Positions 46,382-58,506 of a stretch of 64,000 bases of DNA are shown one piece after another. Below the pieces are notes generated by a model. The model was not told where the DNA came from. It saw only the letters and a list, made by a program, of their open reading frames with translations, and did no database searches. The number at the start of each line of letters is the position of its first letter. Within the stretch, counting starts at the first letter, position 1. Source of the stretch: Solanum dulcamara (Eukaryota > Streptophyta > Magnoliopsida > Solanales > Solanaceae); the NCBI RefSeq assembly GCF_947179165.1, contig NC_077242.1, positions 37,395,097 through 37,459,096 on the forward strand, given 5' to 3'. The position numbers and the translations under genes are program-made.

Positions 46382-47388
46382 CCTTATCAAAGAGAATTCA
46401 CCAACTTCAAAACAACAAGTAGGAGACCTACACCTCCTACAATAGAGAGCCTCGAACTGAACCATTTAAATACTCGAGTGATAACTGTTATTAAAGGCAA
46501 ATTCAATCAATGGAAAATGGTCATCCCAATTACCTTTGAAGTCAATCACACAAGTTCTCAAGTTATCTTCCAAATTCTGAATAGTCCATTCCGCTTGACC
46601 ACCGGTCTGAGGGTGAAAAGTTGTACTAAGCTTCACTTGAGTACCAAGGCTATTCGGAAACTATCTCCAAAACTAAGAAGTAAAGTGAGTACCTCTATCC
46701 AAAATGATAAACAACGATACACCATGCAACTTAACCAACTCTCAAATGTAAACTCTAGTGTAATCCTCGGTCAAAAAACAAGTCTTAACTGGAAAAAATT
46801 GTGCTGACTTAGTCATTAGGTGTACAACAACCCATATCGAATTATGTTGTCTCCGAGTACGAGCTAAACCCGTAATGAAGTCCATATTAAAATCTTCCCA
46901 CTTTCAAGTAGAAATCTCAATATCTTGAGGCAAACCTCCTAGTTTTTAATGCTCAACCTTCACTTGTTGGAAATTCGGACACTTATCCATAAATTCTGTA
47001 GTATCCTTCCTCATGTCATTCCACCAGTAGACTTCTCACAAATCACGGTACATATTAGTGGATCTCGGGTCAATAAAATATCAAGAACTATGAGCTTCTA
47101 ATAAAATATGTTGCCTTCAACCATCAACATCTGGAACACATAAATGAACTTGGTAATGAAGCACACCATCTCCTCTTGGGAGAAAGCCTCAATAATTTTT
47201 TCTGAAATCGCTCTCCTCAATTCAACCAAAGTCAAATCACTATTTTGTTTTACCTTCAATGCCAACACAAAAGGCGATTCTAAGCCATTTTGCACAATAT
47301 TACCACCCTCTTTGGAATCAACCAAACGAACTCCTGAACGAGCTAGTCTATCCAGATCATGAACCAGTTCCTTTTTCTCATCCTCAAT
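46382..47388 (-). repeat. Integrase-region tandem duplication, copy 1 (1,007 bp)
   Basis: Copy 1 repeats 47389-48395 with an offset of exactly 1,007 bases and only about eight visible differences. TCAAT occurs at each junction (46377-46381, 47384-47388, 48391-48395). On the minus strand it runs from the RNase H tail (EDEKKELVHDLDRLARSGVR) through the damaged integrase to FEALYCRRCRSPTCCFEVGE and SLIRI. At the joint a chimeric frame of 124 codons (47472-47098) fuses the integrase end to the RNase H tail. Confidence 0.93.
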
Positions 47389-48395
47389 CCTTATCAAAGA
47401 GAATTCACCAACTTCAAAACAACAAGTAGGAGACCTACACCTCCTACAATAGAGAGCCTCGAACTGAACCATTTAAATACTCGAGTGATAACTGTTATTA
47501 AAGGCAAATTCAATCAATGGAAAATGGTCATCCCAATTACCTTTGAAGTCAATCACACAAGTTCTCAAGTTATCTTCCAAATTCTGAATAGTCCATTCCG
47601 CTTGACCACCGGTCTGAGGGTGAAACGTTGTACTAAGCTTCACTTGAGTACCAAGGCTATTCAGAAACTATCTCCAAAACTAAGAAGTAAAGTGAGTACC
47701 TCTATCCAAAATGATAAACAACGATACACCATGCAACTTAACCAACTCTCAAATGTAAACTCTAGTGTAATCCTCGGTCAAAAAACAAGTCTTAACTGGA
47801 AAAAATTGTGCTGACTTATTCATTAGGTGTACAACAACCCATATCGAATTATGTTGTCTCCGAGTACGAGTTAAACCCGTAATGAAGTCCATATTAAAAT
47901 CTTCCCACTTTCAAGTAGAAATCTCAATATCTTGAGGCAAACCTCCTAGTTTTTAATGCTCAACCTTCACTTGTTAGAAATTCGGACACTTATCTATAAA
48001 TACTGTAGTATCCTTCCTCATGTCATTCCACCAGTAGACTTCTCACAAATCACGGTACATATTAGTGGATCTCGGGTCAATAAAATATCAAGAACTATGA
48101 GCTTCTAATAAAATATGTTGCCTTCAACCATCAACATCTGGAACACATAAATGAACTTGGTAATGAAGCACACCATCTCCTCTTGGGAGAAAGCCTCAAT
48201 AATTTTTTCTGAAACCGCTCTCCTCAATTCAACCAAAGTCAAATCACTATTTTGTTTTACCTTCAATGCCAACACAAAAGGCGATTCTAAGCCATTTTGC
48301 ACAATATTACCACCCTCTTTGGAATCAACCAAACGAACTCCTGAACGAGCTAGTCTATCCAGATCATGAACCAGTTCCTTTTTCTCATCCTCAAT
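47389..48395 (-). repeat. Integrase-region tandem duplication, copy 2 (1,007 bp)
   Basis: Second unit. Differences from copy 1 include GAAACGTTG for GAAAAGTTG, TTATTCATT for TTAGTCATT, GAGTTAAACC for GAGCTAAACC and GAAACCGCT for GAAATCGCT. It joins the upstream RT/RNase H part without interruption, so this unit keeps the original left junction of the gene. Confidence 0.93.
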
Positions 48396-49440
48396 ATGAG
48401 CAACACTATTCATGGACAATATACTAAGAGCATCGGCTACCACATTTTCCTTTTCGGGATGGTACAACACACTCATGTCATAATATTTCAATAACTCAAG
48501 CCACCTCCTTTGGCAAAGATTCAAATCCTTTTGGTTAAACACATATTATAAACTCTTATGATCGGTGAACCCATCGACATGAACTCCATAGAGATAGTGT
48601 CTCCATATCTTTAAAAGAAACACCAATGTGCCTAACTCCAAATCATGAGTTGGATAATTCTTTTCATGAACCTTAAGTTGCCTAGAAGCATAGGCTATCG
48701 CCTTACCATTTTGCATCAAAATACAACCAAGATCAATCCTCGGGGCATCACAATAGACAACAAAACCATCAGATCCTTCCTCGATATTCTTAGGATCAAC
48801 TCTAATACCATCACCAGAAACAATATGGCGAAGGAACGCCACCGACATCAACCAAAACTCACACTTGCTAAACTTAGCAAACAATTAGCAATCCTTGAGA
48901 ACTTTCAAGACAATCTTCAAATGATCAACATGCTCATCCTCACTTTGAGAATAGATCAAGCTATCATCAATAAACACAATGAAGAACATATCCAAATATT
49001 ACTTGAACACCCTTTTCATCAAATCCATAAAAGTTGAAACAACATTTGTTAGTCCAAAAGACAACCAAATATTCATAGTGACCATACTGAGTTCTGAAGG
49101 TCATCTTCATAATCCTTGGGATTGGATACTTATTCTTGATTATGACCTTGTTCAATAATCGATAGTCAATGCACATGCAAAGAGAATCATCTTTCTATCA
49201 AAATATGAGAACTGGAGCACCCCATGAAGAGATACACGGTCTAATGAAACCCTTATCCAAAAGGTCCTTTAACTTATATTTCAATTCCTTAAGTTCTGTC
49301 GGAGCCATTCTATAAGGAGGAATAGAGATAGGCTCGGTATCTGGAAGAAGGTCAATTTCAAAGTCAATCACTCTTTCAGGAGGAAGACAGGAAGATCATC
49401 AAAAAATATTTTCGGAAACTCATTCACAATAGGAACTGAC
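48396..49440 (-). pseudogene. Reverse transcriptase and RNase H, reverse family B element
   Basis: On the minus strand, 49320 to 49110 contains the pieces [36 protein letters not shown] and [20 protein letters not shown] (Ty3/gypsy RT fingers). Near 48990 comes [20 protein letters not shown] with the catalytic YxDD-type F-I-D-D. From 48884 follow [20 protein letters not shown] and [20 protein letters not shown], then [20 protein letters not shown] (RNase H, Asp), [20 protein letters not shown] (Glu) and [10 protein letters not shown] (Asp). About 70 residues of the RT connection normally found between RVDPK and DGFVVYCD are missing, an internal deletion near 48785. Stops elsewhere make the gene dead. 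Confidence 0.87.
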
Positions 49441-49760
49441 TCAAAGTAGGGGTTTCAAAATTCATAACCCTAACCCGTACTAGATGATAGGCACAACTCT
49501 TAGAGATCATCTTTCTAGCTTTAAGGCATGAGATAAACTGACCCTTAAATACTAAATTACTATATTTCCACTCTATGATTGGTTCTTTAGGAAACTAAAA
49601 CTTAACCACTCGAGTTCTACAGTCAATAGAGGCATAACAAGCATGAAGACAATTTATTCTAAGAATAACATCGAAGTCATACATATCTAACTCTACAAGA
49701 TCAACTAAGGTGATTTTTTGAAAAACTGAGATTGGACAATTTCTGAAAACCTACTTTGCT
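49441..49760 (-). pseudogene. Aspartic protease remnant, reverse family B element
   Basis: The minus strand at about 49730-49571 reads LVDLVELDMYDFDVILRINC and LHACYASIDCRTRVVKF, the C-terminal half of the retrotransposon protease (relatives: LVELDM.DFDVILGMDWL..CYASIDCR). The active-site segment ALIDPGST... is not readable upstream. Protease cuts the gag-pol polyprotein; here it is broken by stops. Confidence 0.75.
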
Positions 49761-51120
49761 AAAACTACTGATAAGAGAAGAGACTGAGAAAGGTTCTTAT
49801 AGAATTTCAGGACCTACATTAAACTTCATAGAAACATAAGGAGTCACAAAGGAAAGATTCACTCCCAGATCTAACAAAGCATAAACATCAAACTGAAAGA
49901 CTCGTAACATACTAGTGACCACATCAGTGGAATTCTCCTAATCCTGTTGAGTCTGAAAAGCATAAAACCTATTCTGATACTGACTCGCTACCAGAATAAG
50001 ATAAATTACCATGCTAAGTAGGGCGACCTAAAGAAGTAGACTGAATTTGCTGATGACCATATCTACCCTGCTAGCAAGCGAAGGTCAATATCTCACCTTA
50101 TGAGCCATCTTACCATAACCATATAATGCATTGGACCTAGCTAAAAAATCTCATCAATCATTCTTCACACACCTCCAAAATGCGGGGACAGTCTGACCAC
50201 TAGGGGCACGTTCTTGAGTTTTAGGGTTAGACACCCTATCCTTGTTGAATTTATGAAGTAAGGCACTAGATGAAGTCGGACCGAAGAACTTCTATCAAAA
50301 CTGAGAAGAACCACCACCACCACCAGACCCCTAATGAGAGTAGCCACTACTATCTGTCCTTTCTCTCTTAGATTCTCTATCCATATCTTTAAGCTTCTCT
50401 TCCTTAATTTTTTCAGCATGAGTCATCAACCTTAAAATTTCCATCTCCTTAATCAACATGGCATTTCTACACTCCTTGATCACCATCTCTGAAATGCTAA
50501 AAAAAACTTGCCTATCTAAGTTCTAAAGGCGGCAACCATAGGTAAAGCATACTTAGACAATTGAGTGAACTTCAAAGCATATTCTTTCAAACTCATATTT
50601 CCTTTCTTCAAGTTTATGAATTCTTGAACCATAGCATCCCTCATCTCAAGTGGAAAGAATCGATCTAGAAAAGTACCATTGAACTTATTCCAATCCAAAG
50701 GACGCGCATCAATAGCCCTCTCTTCTTTCCATTGAGCAAACCATATTTGAGCCACCCCTTTCAATTAATAATTGGACAAGTCCATATTCTCCACTGGAGT
50801 CACACCAGTGATATGCACAATCTTTTTGACTCCCTCAATAAACTCTTGTGGATCTTCGTCCACCTTAGAACCTGGAATTATGAAGCATTCGTCCTCGTGT
50901 TGTCTCAAAGCCTAGTTATTGTAGTACCCACATTTGGGTTCAATGAAACTACAACCTCAAGGTTAGCTTGAGCCATCATGGATTAGGCAAGCACTTTGAA
51001 AGCATCCCTAAACTCGGCATGAGTGACTTACTGGGACAAAAGACCAACAGGTTCTTGAGATGCTTGTTTCTCCTCATCTTGATTCACATTCCTTTGCAAT
51101 GGAACTCTTCTTGGAGGCAT
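49761..51120 (-). pseudogene. Gag remnant, reverse family B element
   Basis: On the minus strand from ATG 51120 it begins MPPRRVPLQRNVNQDEEKQA. The open frame 50764-50516 gives MKGVAQIWFAQWKEERAIDA, then WNKFNGTFLDRFFPLEMRDA and MVQEFINLKKGNMSLKEYAL followed by KFTQLSKYALPMV, the conserved retrotransposon gag core (relatives: LKGVA..WY.QWK, FFP.E.R.AKV.EF..LKQG.MSV.EY.LKF..LSRYAP). Farther left a basic and Gly-rich region (about 50420-50165) corresponds to the segment before the zinc knuckle, but no clean CCHC is visible. Several frameshifts and stops, for example after VGLLSQ. Confidence 0.85.
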
Positions 51121-51339
51121 GATTCTGAGACTCATAAAACATGAGTTAGAAGGAATCCTTATAGATTTCAATTGTATCGCATGAATAAAGAGTGATGAAA
51201 GAAGTGAAGTTTCTTAAATGTCTTGTAGCCTCCTATTCATATATGTAGTGCACTTCACACCGATGAACAAGCCTCTACAAAATGCCACTTATCAGACACC
51301 TAGGACTCTTTAAAAACATGATGCTCTGATTAGCAGGTT
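51121..51339 (-). other. Leader with primer site, reverse family B element
   Basis: Non-coding leader between gag and LTR. On the plus strand GCTCTGATTAGC at 51323-51334 is a worn complement of the tRNA-Met primer site, 5 bases from the LTR end at 51340. Confidence 0.7.
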
Positions 51340-53447
51340 TGTCATGACCTAAAGTACCTGCTAGGTGTGACATGGCAAATCGGATCTCAAAAGACCCTAA
51401 AAGCTTGACATAAGCATAACACTAAGATAAAAAATATAGGAAAAATAAATGAAAGTAGAAGATAAGTCTTGAATAGAAATCTCATCATAGCATTAAAACA
51501 TCTAAACAAAAACCATAAGCAGAATCTAAGTGTGACATAAGCCTCTACTGCCATAGGTTAGTTTCTAGGACATGACCCTAGCTAACTCAAAAATCTAAAG
51601 ACTGTAAATATAATCTAAATAAAAATCATATGAAGAACGTCCTCAAAGCATAAGGACTCACTACTCAATAGACAATTGATAGGAAAACAATACTAACTGC
51701 GAGCGTGAGGAGGAACATTAGAACCTATATTATGATACAACATAGGCAAAAGTAGGTGGTCAGTACTATCGAATGTACTGAGTATGGAGAATATGAAATG
51801 CATGACATAAAACATAATAATGGAATGACCAAGCTAAAGCATGACATAATTCCTTAAAACGTCATTAGAAATATGAAACATGGACAATACGGAACTTGTA
51901 AGAAAGTCAAAGTCAAGATATAATATAAATGAGAGGTATTGTTAACCGACATAAACAATGCGATCTATAATATAGAGTTTAGTGTCTTCCCCATACCAAA
52001 AAAAGGGTTTCCTACATGCTGGGTAAGGACCATAAATATAAGCTACCTTGGATCCACTAACTAGTGTCAATTAAGACTAAGTCCTATGGGCCACATAGTT
52101 ATGGGACAAGGGGAATGCTACTAGAGACCCAGCCTCTACTAACGAGATGGCCTCCCTCCCAAAGTCGTCTTGGTGTTAGGTAGTACTCTCAACAAGAATA
52201 GTCATAATCTTATCATAGTCTTTGAAAATGGTAAGAATCTAGTAATACCAATTCCAACATAACATACTTGAAATTATAAGAATAGCTCCTTTCAACATAT
52301 CATGATTCAAAACATAATCAATTCATAATAGATACGTATTTAAAGCATGCTAATCACGATAAGGTTTTCATTAAAATTGTATTGATATTTTATCTAAAAG
52401 CATCCTTAAATCATAGTTCTTAAAATCATGTTACATGCATAATCTCAAGACATAGTTTATAGTTATAAGATAGGCATATTGAATGTGTTCATGAGAAAAT
52501 TCCTTGAAAACATGAAATTAAGAACAATTCATGCATAATAATATTAATAGAATGAAATAAACCATAATCAATTGAACCCAAATGATAATAATGAAAACCC
52601 TAGGTTTTTGGAAGAAATCATAAAGAGAAATTGAAGATTCTTTGGGACTCTATGGATGGAAAGAGATCCACGGATGAAATTTCCACATACCTAAATGAAT
52701 TCTAGACTTGAAATTGAAAGAGGAGAAATCCTTGAAACCCTAGCTTGCTTAAAGAAAAAGAAGACCTTGAGAGAGAAATTCTTGACAGCCTTAGTAGTTT
52801 GGTGTGAATTAGATGGAATAAGGGAAATTTGAAGGGTAAGGGTAGTTATAGGTCTTAGAAATAGGTCCAAAATGACACAGCTTAGGCATTAAAAGAATAG
52901 AAAATGACCGAAATATCCCCGAAAGTAATTTGCCTGAGGGGATCTACGAAACCTACCTATGGGTCGTAGGTACTTCTATAGGTCGTCTAGAGGCTTCATG
53001 GAAAATAGGGCCAAAATCAAAGTCTCTGAATTTTGGTATATGGCCAACCCCTATGGGCTGTAGACTCTTCCACGAGTCTTACCCCAGTCAGTCCTATTGA
53101 ATCCTCAAAATAACCTCTCTGAATATTAATGTACGGGACCTCTTACACGTAACTCTTCCTATTGTCCATAGGAACACTTGTAGAAACCAACCTTTGAAAT
53201 AGTATTTCTGAATCTCACCGTATGACCTTTTCTATGGGTCGTAGGTCCTAATACAGTCTGTACATTGGTCTGTAGGTGCCTATTCAGAGACTTAATATTT
53301 TCTAACTTTTCAGTACCTTCCTACGACTCCCTTCTACGGGCCATAGGACCTTGTAAGTTCCTCAGATGGATTTGTTCAAACTGGCACCAACAACTTTTTG
53401 TACCTTTTATTTTCCCAATCACAATTTTGAACTTTTGAGGTGTTACA
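51340..53447 (-). mobile_element. 5' LTR of the reverse family B element
   Basis: On the plus strand from TGTCATGACCTAAAGTAC to GAGGTGTTACA, 2,108 bp, with intact TG..CA ends. It aligns with 41829-43899. No gene inside. Confidence 0.88.
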
Positions 53448-54215
53448 TGTTTGATTAATTAGTATGTATTCATGTTGTCTAGAACTTGCCCCAAAATGTG
53501 TTTCAAGGTGAAATTCTCAGTTTGGCTTTGCTTGAAAGATGAACCTAGGCCCTCTTTTATGAGTCACTCTACCCAAAATTATCCTTCCCTTGACATTGAC
53601 CTTAGTTAACCCATTCATCATAAAACTACTTTTTTTGGTCACCATGATGCGCACACCTTGACCTTTCTTTGAATCTTCTGTTTTGACACCCCTCATCTCC
53701 CTAATTGTTAATAATGAAAGTGTAGGTTAAAATCTTAAGTTTGGGAGAGAAGAAAAGAATAAAATTGTGATTTAAGAAAAATCCTAATTTTGGAGATTTG
53801 TGCACCAAGAAAAGAAAAGAGGAATGAGGTAAGAAGTTCTTAGAGCATCATAAGATTCAGATTAAAAGTGCTTAAGTGAAACCATGGATGAAATAATGAA
53901 AAGAAGGGGGGAAAATTAGTGCTAGCTTTTGTTGCGCACATCCCTTAGGTGATAAGAAGTAAATGATGTCTTGAATAGGAGGAATAATGTGGAAACAAGT
54001 CAATGATGTGAGAGGGAAGCTCAAATAAGATGTGATGGCATTACGGAAGTCTCTTAGTCACTTTGACCATATGCTACCCTACCTTTTCCCCGAGCCTAAG
54101 TCAAAAACACAAGTTCTTGATGATTTTGAGCCTTTACAACCTACATTAGTTACGATTCACATAATGGGCAAGCTTATGGTTCAATGTGTGTATATTTGAA
54201 TTACTTTGTGATAGT
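53448..54215 (+). other. Non-coding retrotransposon-like flank
   Basis: No open frame above 60 codons and no recognised motif. A purine-rich stretch TTTGGGAGAGAAGAAAAGAA lies at about 53738. It may be the continuation of 41216-41828 on the other side of the reverse element. Confidence 0.4.
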
Positions 54216-55666
54216 TGATAAATTCTCAACTATGTCCCATTTTTTAAGTCATGGGCGGAGTTTTATACAAAAAAATACCCAACTTTAAAGGTTGGGTCAA
54301 AAAGGATTGAAAGATAGAATCGCTCTTAAATTGATTTTATAACCTGGAATAAACTAGAAAATTGAATTATCAATGCACATATATGAGTGTGTGTTTATAT
54401 AGAATGGAGGGGTTTTAGGAACAACTAAAAATTATCAATATCAAGTATCAAAAATAGGGAATCAATACAAAATGATCTACCAAGGTTGGAAATGACTAGT
54501 GATGTGTGCATTACAATGGGGTTTTGACACAATAGGTAAAGATTAATCACAGTCAAATCGATTGATACATGGATAGAGTTTGGTCTTGTCTACATTCAAT
54601 ATTCTTTCAAACTATCAAATGTATATCCCTTGTATTCTCTCGAACTCCAAGACCCTTACCAATAACACACCAAACATTGCTTGAGTAGATAGACTATCCC
54701 TATCTCATATCATTAAGTGAGAAATTACTCGAATTATCCTATCTCTAGCTTAAATCCATATAATAATTCCACCAAGTCCTCATTATTGAGTCTTACCCAA
54801 CTCCATTTTTCTTTCTCAAGCCAAAATAGGGTTAGAGAACTCAATCAATATTTGTAATCATGTATTTTTAATTAAAACTTCAAGACACCAATAGATCCAT
54901 GCATAATAATCGATTTTAGAACTAATTAATCAATACCCATTGAATTTTACACCATATCTTGCACACACACCCTAGATATAGATTTAACTTTCATAATAGA
55001 AGAAATAAAGATAACACCTATGTAGGAGAACTCAATTTCAAGCTAATTTAGTTAACAAATTTTGAGATCCATGCTTAGAATGGTTCAAAACTGAGTTTTC
55101 TTCCTCTATAAGCAAAAGAAGTTCTTAGCTATTTTCTATCACTACCAAAGAGTGTAACCCTCTAGACCATTCCCAATTGTAAAGAAGAGTAAGGTACATA
55201 ATTACACAAATCCTTATTCTATCTTAGGAAGCACTTTATCCTCCAACTACATTTTTTCCCTTAAGTATGCTCTTTAACTTGCGTTGGACTGGTGGAATGC
55301 CGATCCAAGTTTGTGCAACACCAATCATATCGCTTCTTCAGCCTTCAGTTACTTCAATAGCACCTACATTAGGATTGGCATAACGCCAATCAAGAATTGT
55401 ACAATCCAATGAGTCGCCAGTGCGAAGGCAGTCTTTCTTTATTCAAGCCAACATTTATCTAATGAGACGCCAACTAACTCCTGTGGGATGTCATCTCCTT
55501 CGCCGGTGTGCTTCAGTGATTTTAAGCTCCAAATCCATCAAACATGACTTTTCTATAGAATGCATGCATATAAGAGAATAGGCCTAAAACCCCATCAATT
55601 AGCATTAAAATATAGCAAAAATTCATCAATTTGAGTCTAATGAGTTATTAAAATACCAACTCATCA
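54216..55666 (-). mobile_element. Family T LTR, reverse, left arm of inverted repeat
   Basis: On the plus strand from TGATAAATTCTCAACTATG to AATACCAACTCATCA, so on the minus strand it starts TGATGAGTTGGTATT. It mirrors 57104-58506, whose ends are TGATAAGTTGACATT and ATAGTTGAGAGTTTATCA. The adjoining GACCCCAAACAGTCCTC (55667 on) is, on the minus strand, a purine-rich GAGGACTGTTTGGGGTC, fitting a polypurine tract, so this is a 3' LTR. Confidence 0.8.
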
Positions 55667-56411
55667 AGACCCCAAACAGTCCTCAAGCAAAACATTCACT
55701 AAGCATAGGATTTAAGCTAAGCCACACCCAAGATAGGATTTGCATAAGTACATAGTAGATTCAAAATAACAAAAACAATTGACTCTATATACAAACACAA
55801 ATCAACAATGGTTCCACCACCACTCACTTGGAAAAGGCTTATCTTTCAAAATCCCTTTCATTCAAAGAACTTTTAAAGCACAAACTTGAACAATTTTTTA
55901 TTCAACTACAATTTCAAAGCTTCCCAAGTCAATGGCAGCAAATCCTGAGGTTTTTCTAAGAATTCATATGAACTTATCACCTTCATGAAGCTCAATTGAA
56001 ATAAATACTTTACCATTCAAAGAAGGATTCAATGCTACTCACACAAGAGAGAATCTCACACACGCATATGAAAGTCAATTCAATAAATTATAGATCATAC
56101 ATAAATGCTCACTCTCACAAATGAATTCAAGTATACACACGTTGAATTTCACTCATTGTAAACACCCATTTTTCATTTTATTTAAGGCATGTGCACACTA
56201 TGAGCTAGCACCAATATTTTTTTTCCTTCTTAACATCCTTTCATATATGAATTCACTCAAGCATTTTTTATTTTGAAGATTATGGTGCTCTATGTTTTTA
56301 GCTCATTTCTCTTTGTTCTCTTGGTGAAACCCCCCACCCCACCCACCCACCCAAACTTAGGTTGTTTCCTAAATCACAAATCATTCAATTTTTCTCCCTT
56401 AAACTTAGGCC
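55667..56411 (-). other. Internal 3' region of the reverse family T element
   Basis: Non-coding. It mirrors the forward segment 56625-57103 (for example CATGAAGCTCAATTGAAATAAA at about 55984 against TTTATTTCAATTAAACTTCATG at about 56733). It contains the C-rich run 56330-56352. Confidence 0.7.
56330..56352 (-). other. G-quadruplex-type tract (minus strand)
   Basis: Five C runs of 6, 4, 3, 3 and 3 separated by single A on the plus strand, giving G runs with one-base loops on the minus strand. This pattern is a strong G-quadruplex candidate. Confidence 0.75.
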
Positions 56412-56624
56412 TTTAGACGGGGAGACACCAACTGACTCATGTGAGACATCAGTTCCTTTAGTGGTGTGCTTCGGTTACTTTAAGCTCCAAATACATCAAA
56501 ATTGACTCTTTCAAGAAATTCATGCATGAGATAAATAGGGCCTAAAACTCCCTCAATTAGCATTAAAACATAGCAATAATATATGAATTAGAGTCTAATG
56601 AGTTTTTAAAATACCAACTCATTA
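56412..56624 (-). mobile_element. Family T LTR fragment, reverse
   Basis: Matches 55475-55666 (GGTGTGCTTC, TTTAAGCTCCAAAT, CAATTAGCATTAAAA, GAGTCTAATGAGTT, ATACCAACTCAT). It ends ACCAACTCATTA and then switches to forward internal sequence, so it is a stump at the centre of the inverted repeat. Confidence 0.75.
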
Positions 56625-57103
56625 AGAGTGAGAGGATTTGTTTGATCTATAATCCATTAATTGATATTCATATATTTAGTATATTATCTCTTGTGTGAGT
56701 GTCATTACACCTTCCAAGTGAATGGTTAGGTCTTTATTTCAATTAAACTTCATGAATATGACAAATTATTGTGAATTCTTTGGAAACCTTGAAGGTTGCT
56801 ACCATTAATTTGAGATGTTTTGAATTTGTGATTTAATGACCTATTGTCCCTAATTTGTGCTTGAAAGAGTTTTTTTAAGTGAGAAGAATTTTGAAAGAAA
56901 GAAAACCTTTGCCTTGTATTAATCGTGGAATAGATTGTGAGTTGTGTTTATATATATAGTCTTTTGTTTTGAGGCTTTTGTTTTTATTATTTTTTAGTCT
57001 AAGAATGTTATTATGAAAATACTATCATGGATGTGGCTAAGGGTAAATATTTGCTTAGTGAATGTTTTGTTTGAGGACGAGCAATAGTTAAGGTTTGGGG
57101 ATT
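56625..57103 (+). other. Internal 3' region of the forward family T element, with polypurine tract
   Basis: Mirror of 55667-56411. The end TTGAGGACGAGCAATAGTTA and AGGTTTGGGGATT (57072-57103) is the expected purine-rich junction before the LTR. No coding signal. Confidence 0.7.
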
Positions 57104-58506
57104 TGATAAGTTGACATTTTATCAACTTATTAGACTCAAATTCATGAATTGTTGTTATGTTTTAATGCTAATTGAGGGTATTTTAAACCCTAATTCTCCT
57201 GTACGTAGGCATTCCGTGGAAAAGCCAAGTTTGAAGGATTTGGAGCTTAAAATCACTAAATGCACCTTCGAGGGAACCAGTGTCCCGTAGAAGCCAATTG
57301 GCATCAACCGACTTCCAATAGAAGCCAATTAGAGTCTTGCTAGATAAATAATAGTTTGAACTGGAGGATAATTATTTAAGCATTGGTGATTCATTAGCGT
57401 TGTACAATTCTTGATCAGCGTTTCACCGACCCCAACACAGGTGCTACTAAAGAAATTGAAGGCTGAAGCGGCGATGCGATTGGCAATGAAAAATCTTAGA
57501 TCAGCATTCCACTAATCCAGTGCATGTTAAAGAGCAGAAGATTATGAGCAACAATGTATTTGGAGGATAGAGTGCTTCCTCCAGAAGGTTCCAAGGACAA
57601 AATGGGGAATTTTGCAATTATGTACCTTTATCTTCTTCCGAATTAGGAATAGTCTAGAGAGAAGATTTTTTTGGATAATTTTGTAGTGATAGAAAGTAGC
57701 TAAGAATTTGCCTTGGTTTCTAAGGAAGAAAACCAGATTCACATCCTTCTAAGCTTTGGATCTTTGATTTTTTTAATCAATTTTGCTTGAAATGGAGTTC
57801 TCCCATATGGATATTATCTCTATTTCTTCAATTATGAGTAACTAAACATGTAGCTAGGATGTGTGTGCAAGAAGTGGGTGTAACACTCAATGGGTATTGA
57901 TTAATTAGTTCAAAAATTACTTGTTATGCATGGGGTCGGTTTTAATCCAAAAATGAGTGGTTGCAAATATTGATTGAGATCTTTCACACTATTTTGGCTT
58001 GACAAAACAAAAATATAGAGTTGCATAAGACTTTAATAATGAGAACTTGGTGAAATTAGTCAATGGATTTGAGTTAGAGATAGGATAATCCAATTAATTT
58101 CTTATTTGAGGATATGAGCTAGGAAGAGTCTATCCACTCAAGCAATATTTAGTATTTTATATATGTATTAACAAATTTGGTTTTGATTAATATTTGCATA
58201 TTGTGTTGAAACCCCATTGCAATGCACACACACCTAGCCGTTTTTAAATTGGTAGAACTTATTTGTGTTGTCTCCTTGTGTTTGATACTTGATATTGATA
58301 ATTTCTAGTTGTTCTCTAAAACCCCTCATTTTATATATACTTTTATTGTGAGTACAATGTGCTAGTTTTTTTTCGGTTGAGAAATCAATTTGAGAGTGAT
58401 CTCACATGCCAATCCTTGTAGTTCGACCCCAAACTCAAAAAGTTGGGTATTAGTTTGCATACGACCGCCTATGCCCTGAAAATGTGACATAGTTGAGAGT
58501 TTATCA
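57104..58506 (+). mobile_element. Family T LTR, forward, right arm of inverted repeat
   Basis: Starts TGATAAGTTGACATT, ends GTTGAGAGTTTATCA, 1,403 bp. It mirrors 54216-55666 along its length, including TTCGACCCCAAACTC at about 58424. Preceded by a polypurine tract, hence a 3' LTR. Confidence 0.8.

Larger units (their letters stand above)
41829..53447 (-). mobile_element. Reverse family B Ty3/gypsy element, near full length
   Basis: Reading right to left: 5' LTR 53447-51340, primer site 51334-51323, gag from 51120, protease about 49760-49441, RT and RNase H 49440-48396, RNase H tail and integrase (duplicated) 48395-46382, integrase end 46260-45965, LINE insertion 45709-43952, polypurine stretch 43925-43900 (GGATGGATTTTTCAAGAGGG on the minus strand), 3' LTR 43899-41829. 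Gene order gag-PR-RT-RH-IN is that of Ty3/gypsy. All genes carry stops. The flanking bases TTTTC and TGTTT do not form a convincing target duplication. By eye the LTRs differ by about 15%, so the copy is old. Confidence 0.88.

Noticed and set aside
46478..46807. Plus-strand frames in 46478-47814 repeated as near-identical proteins
   Set aside because: Antisense shadows of the duplicated integrase region.
41824..53452. Target duplication for the reverse family B element
   Set aside because: Flanks TTTTC and TGTTT agree at only three of five positions; not enough to claim.
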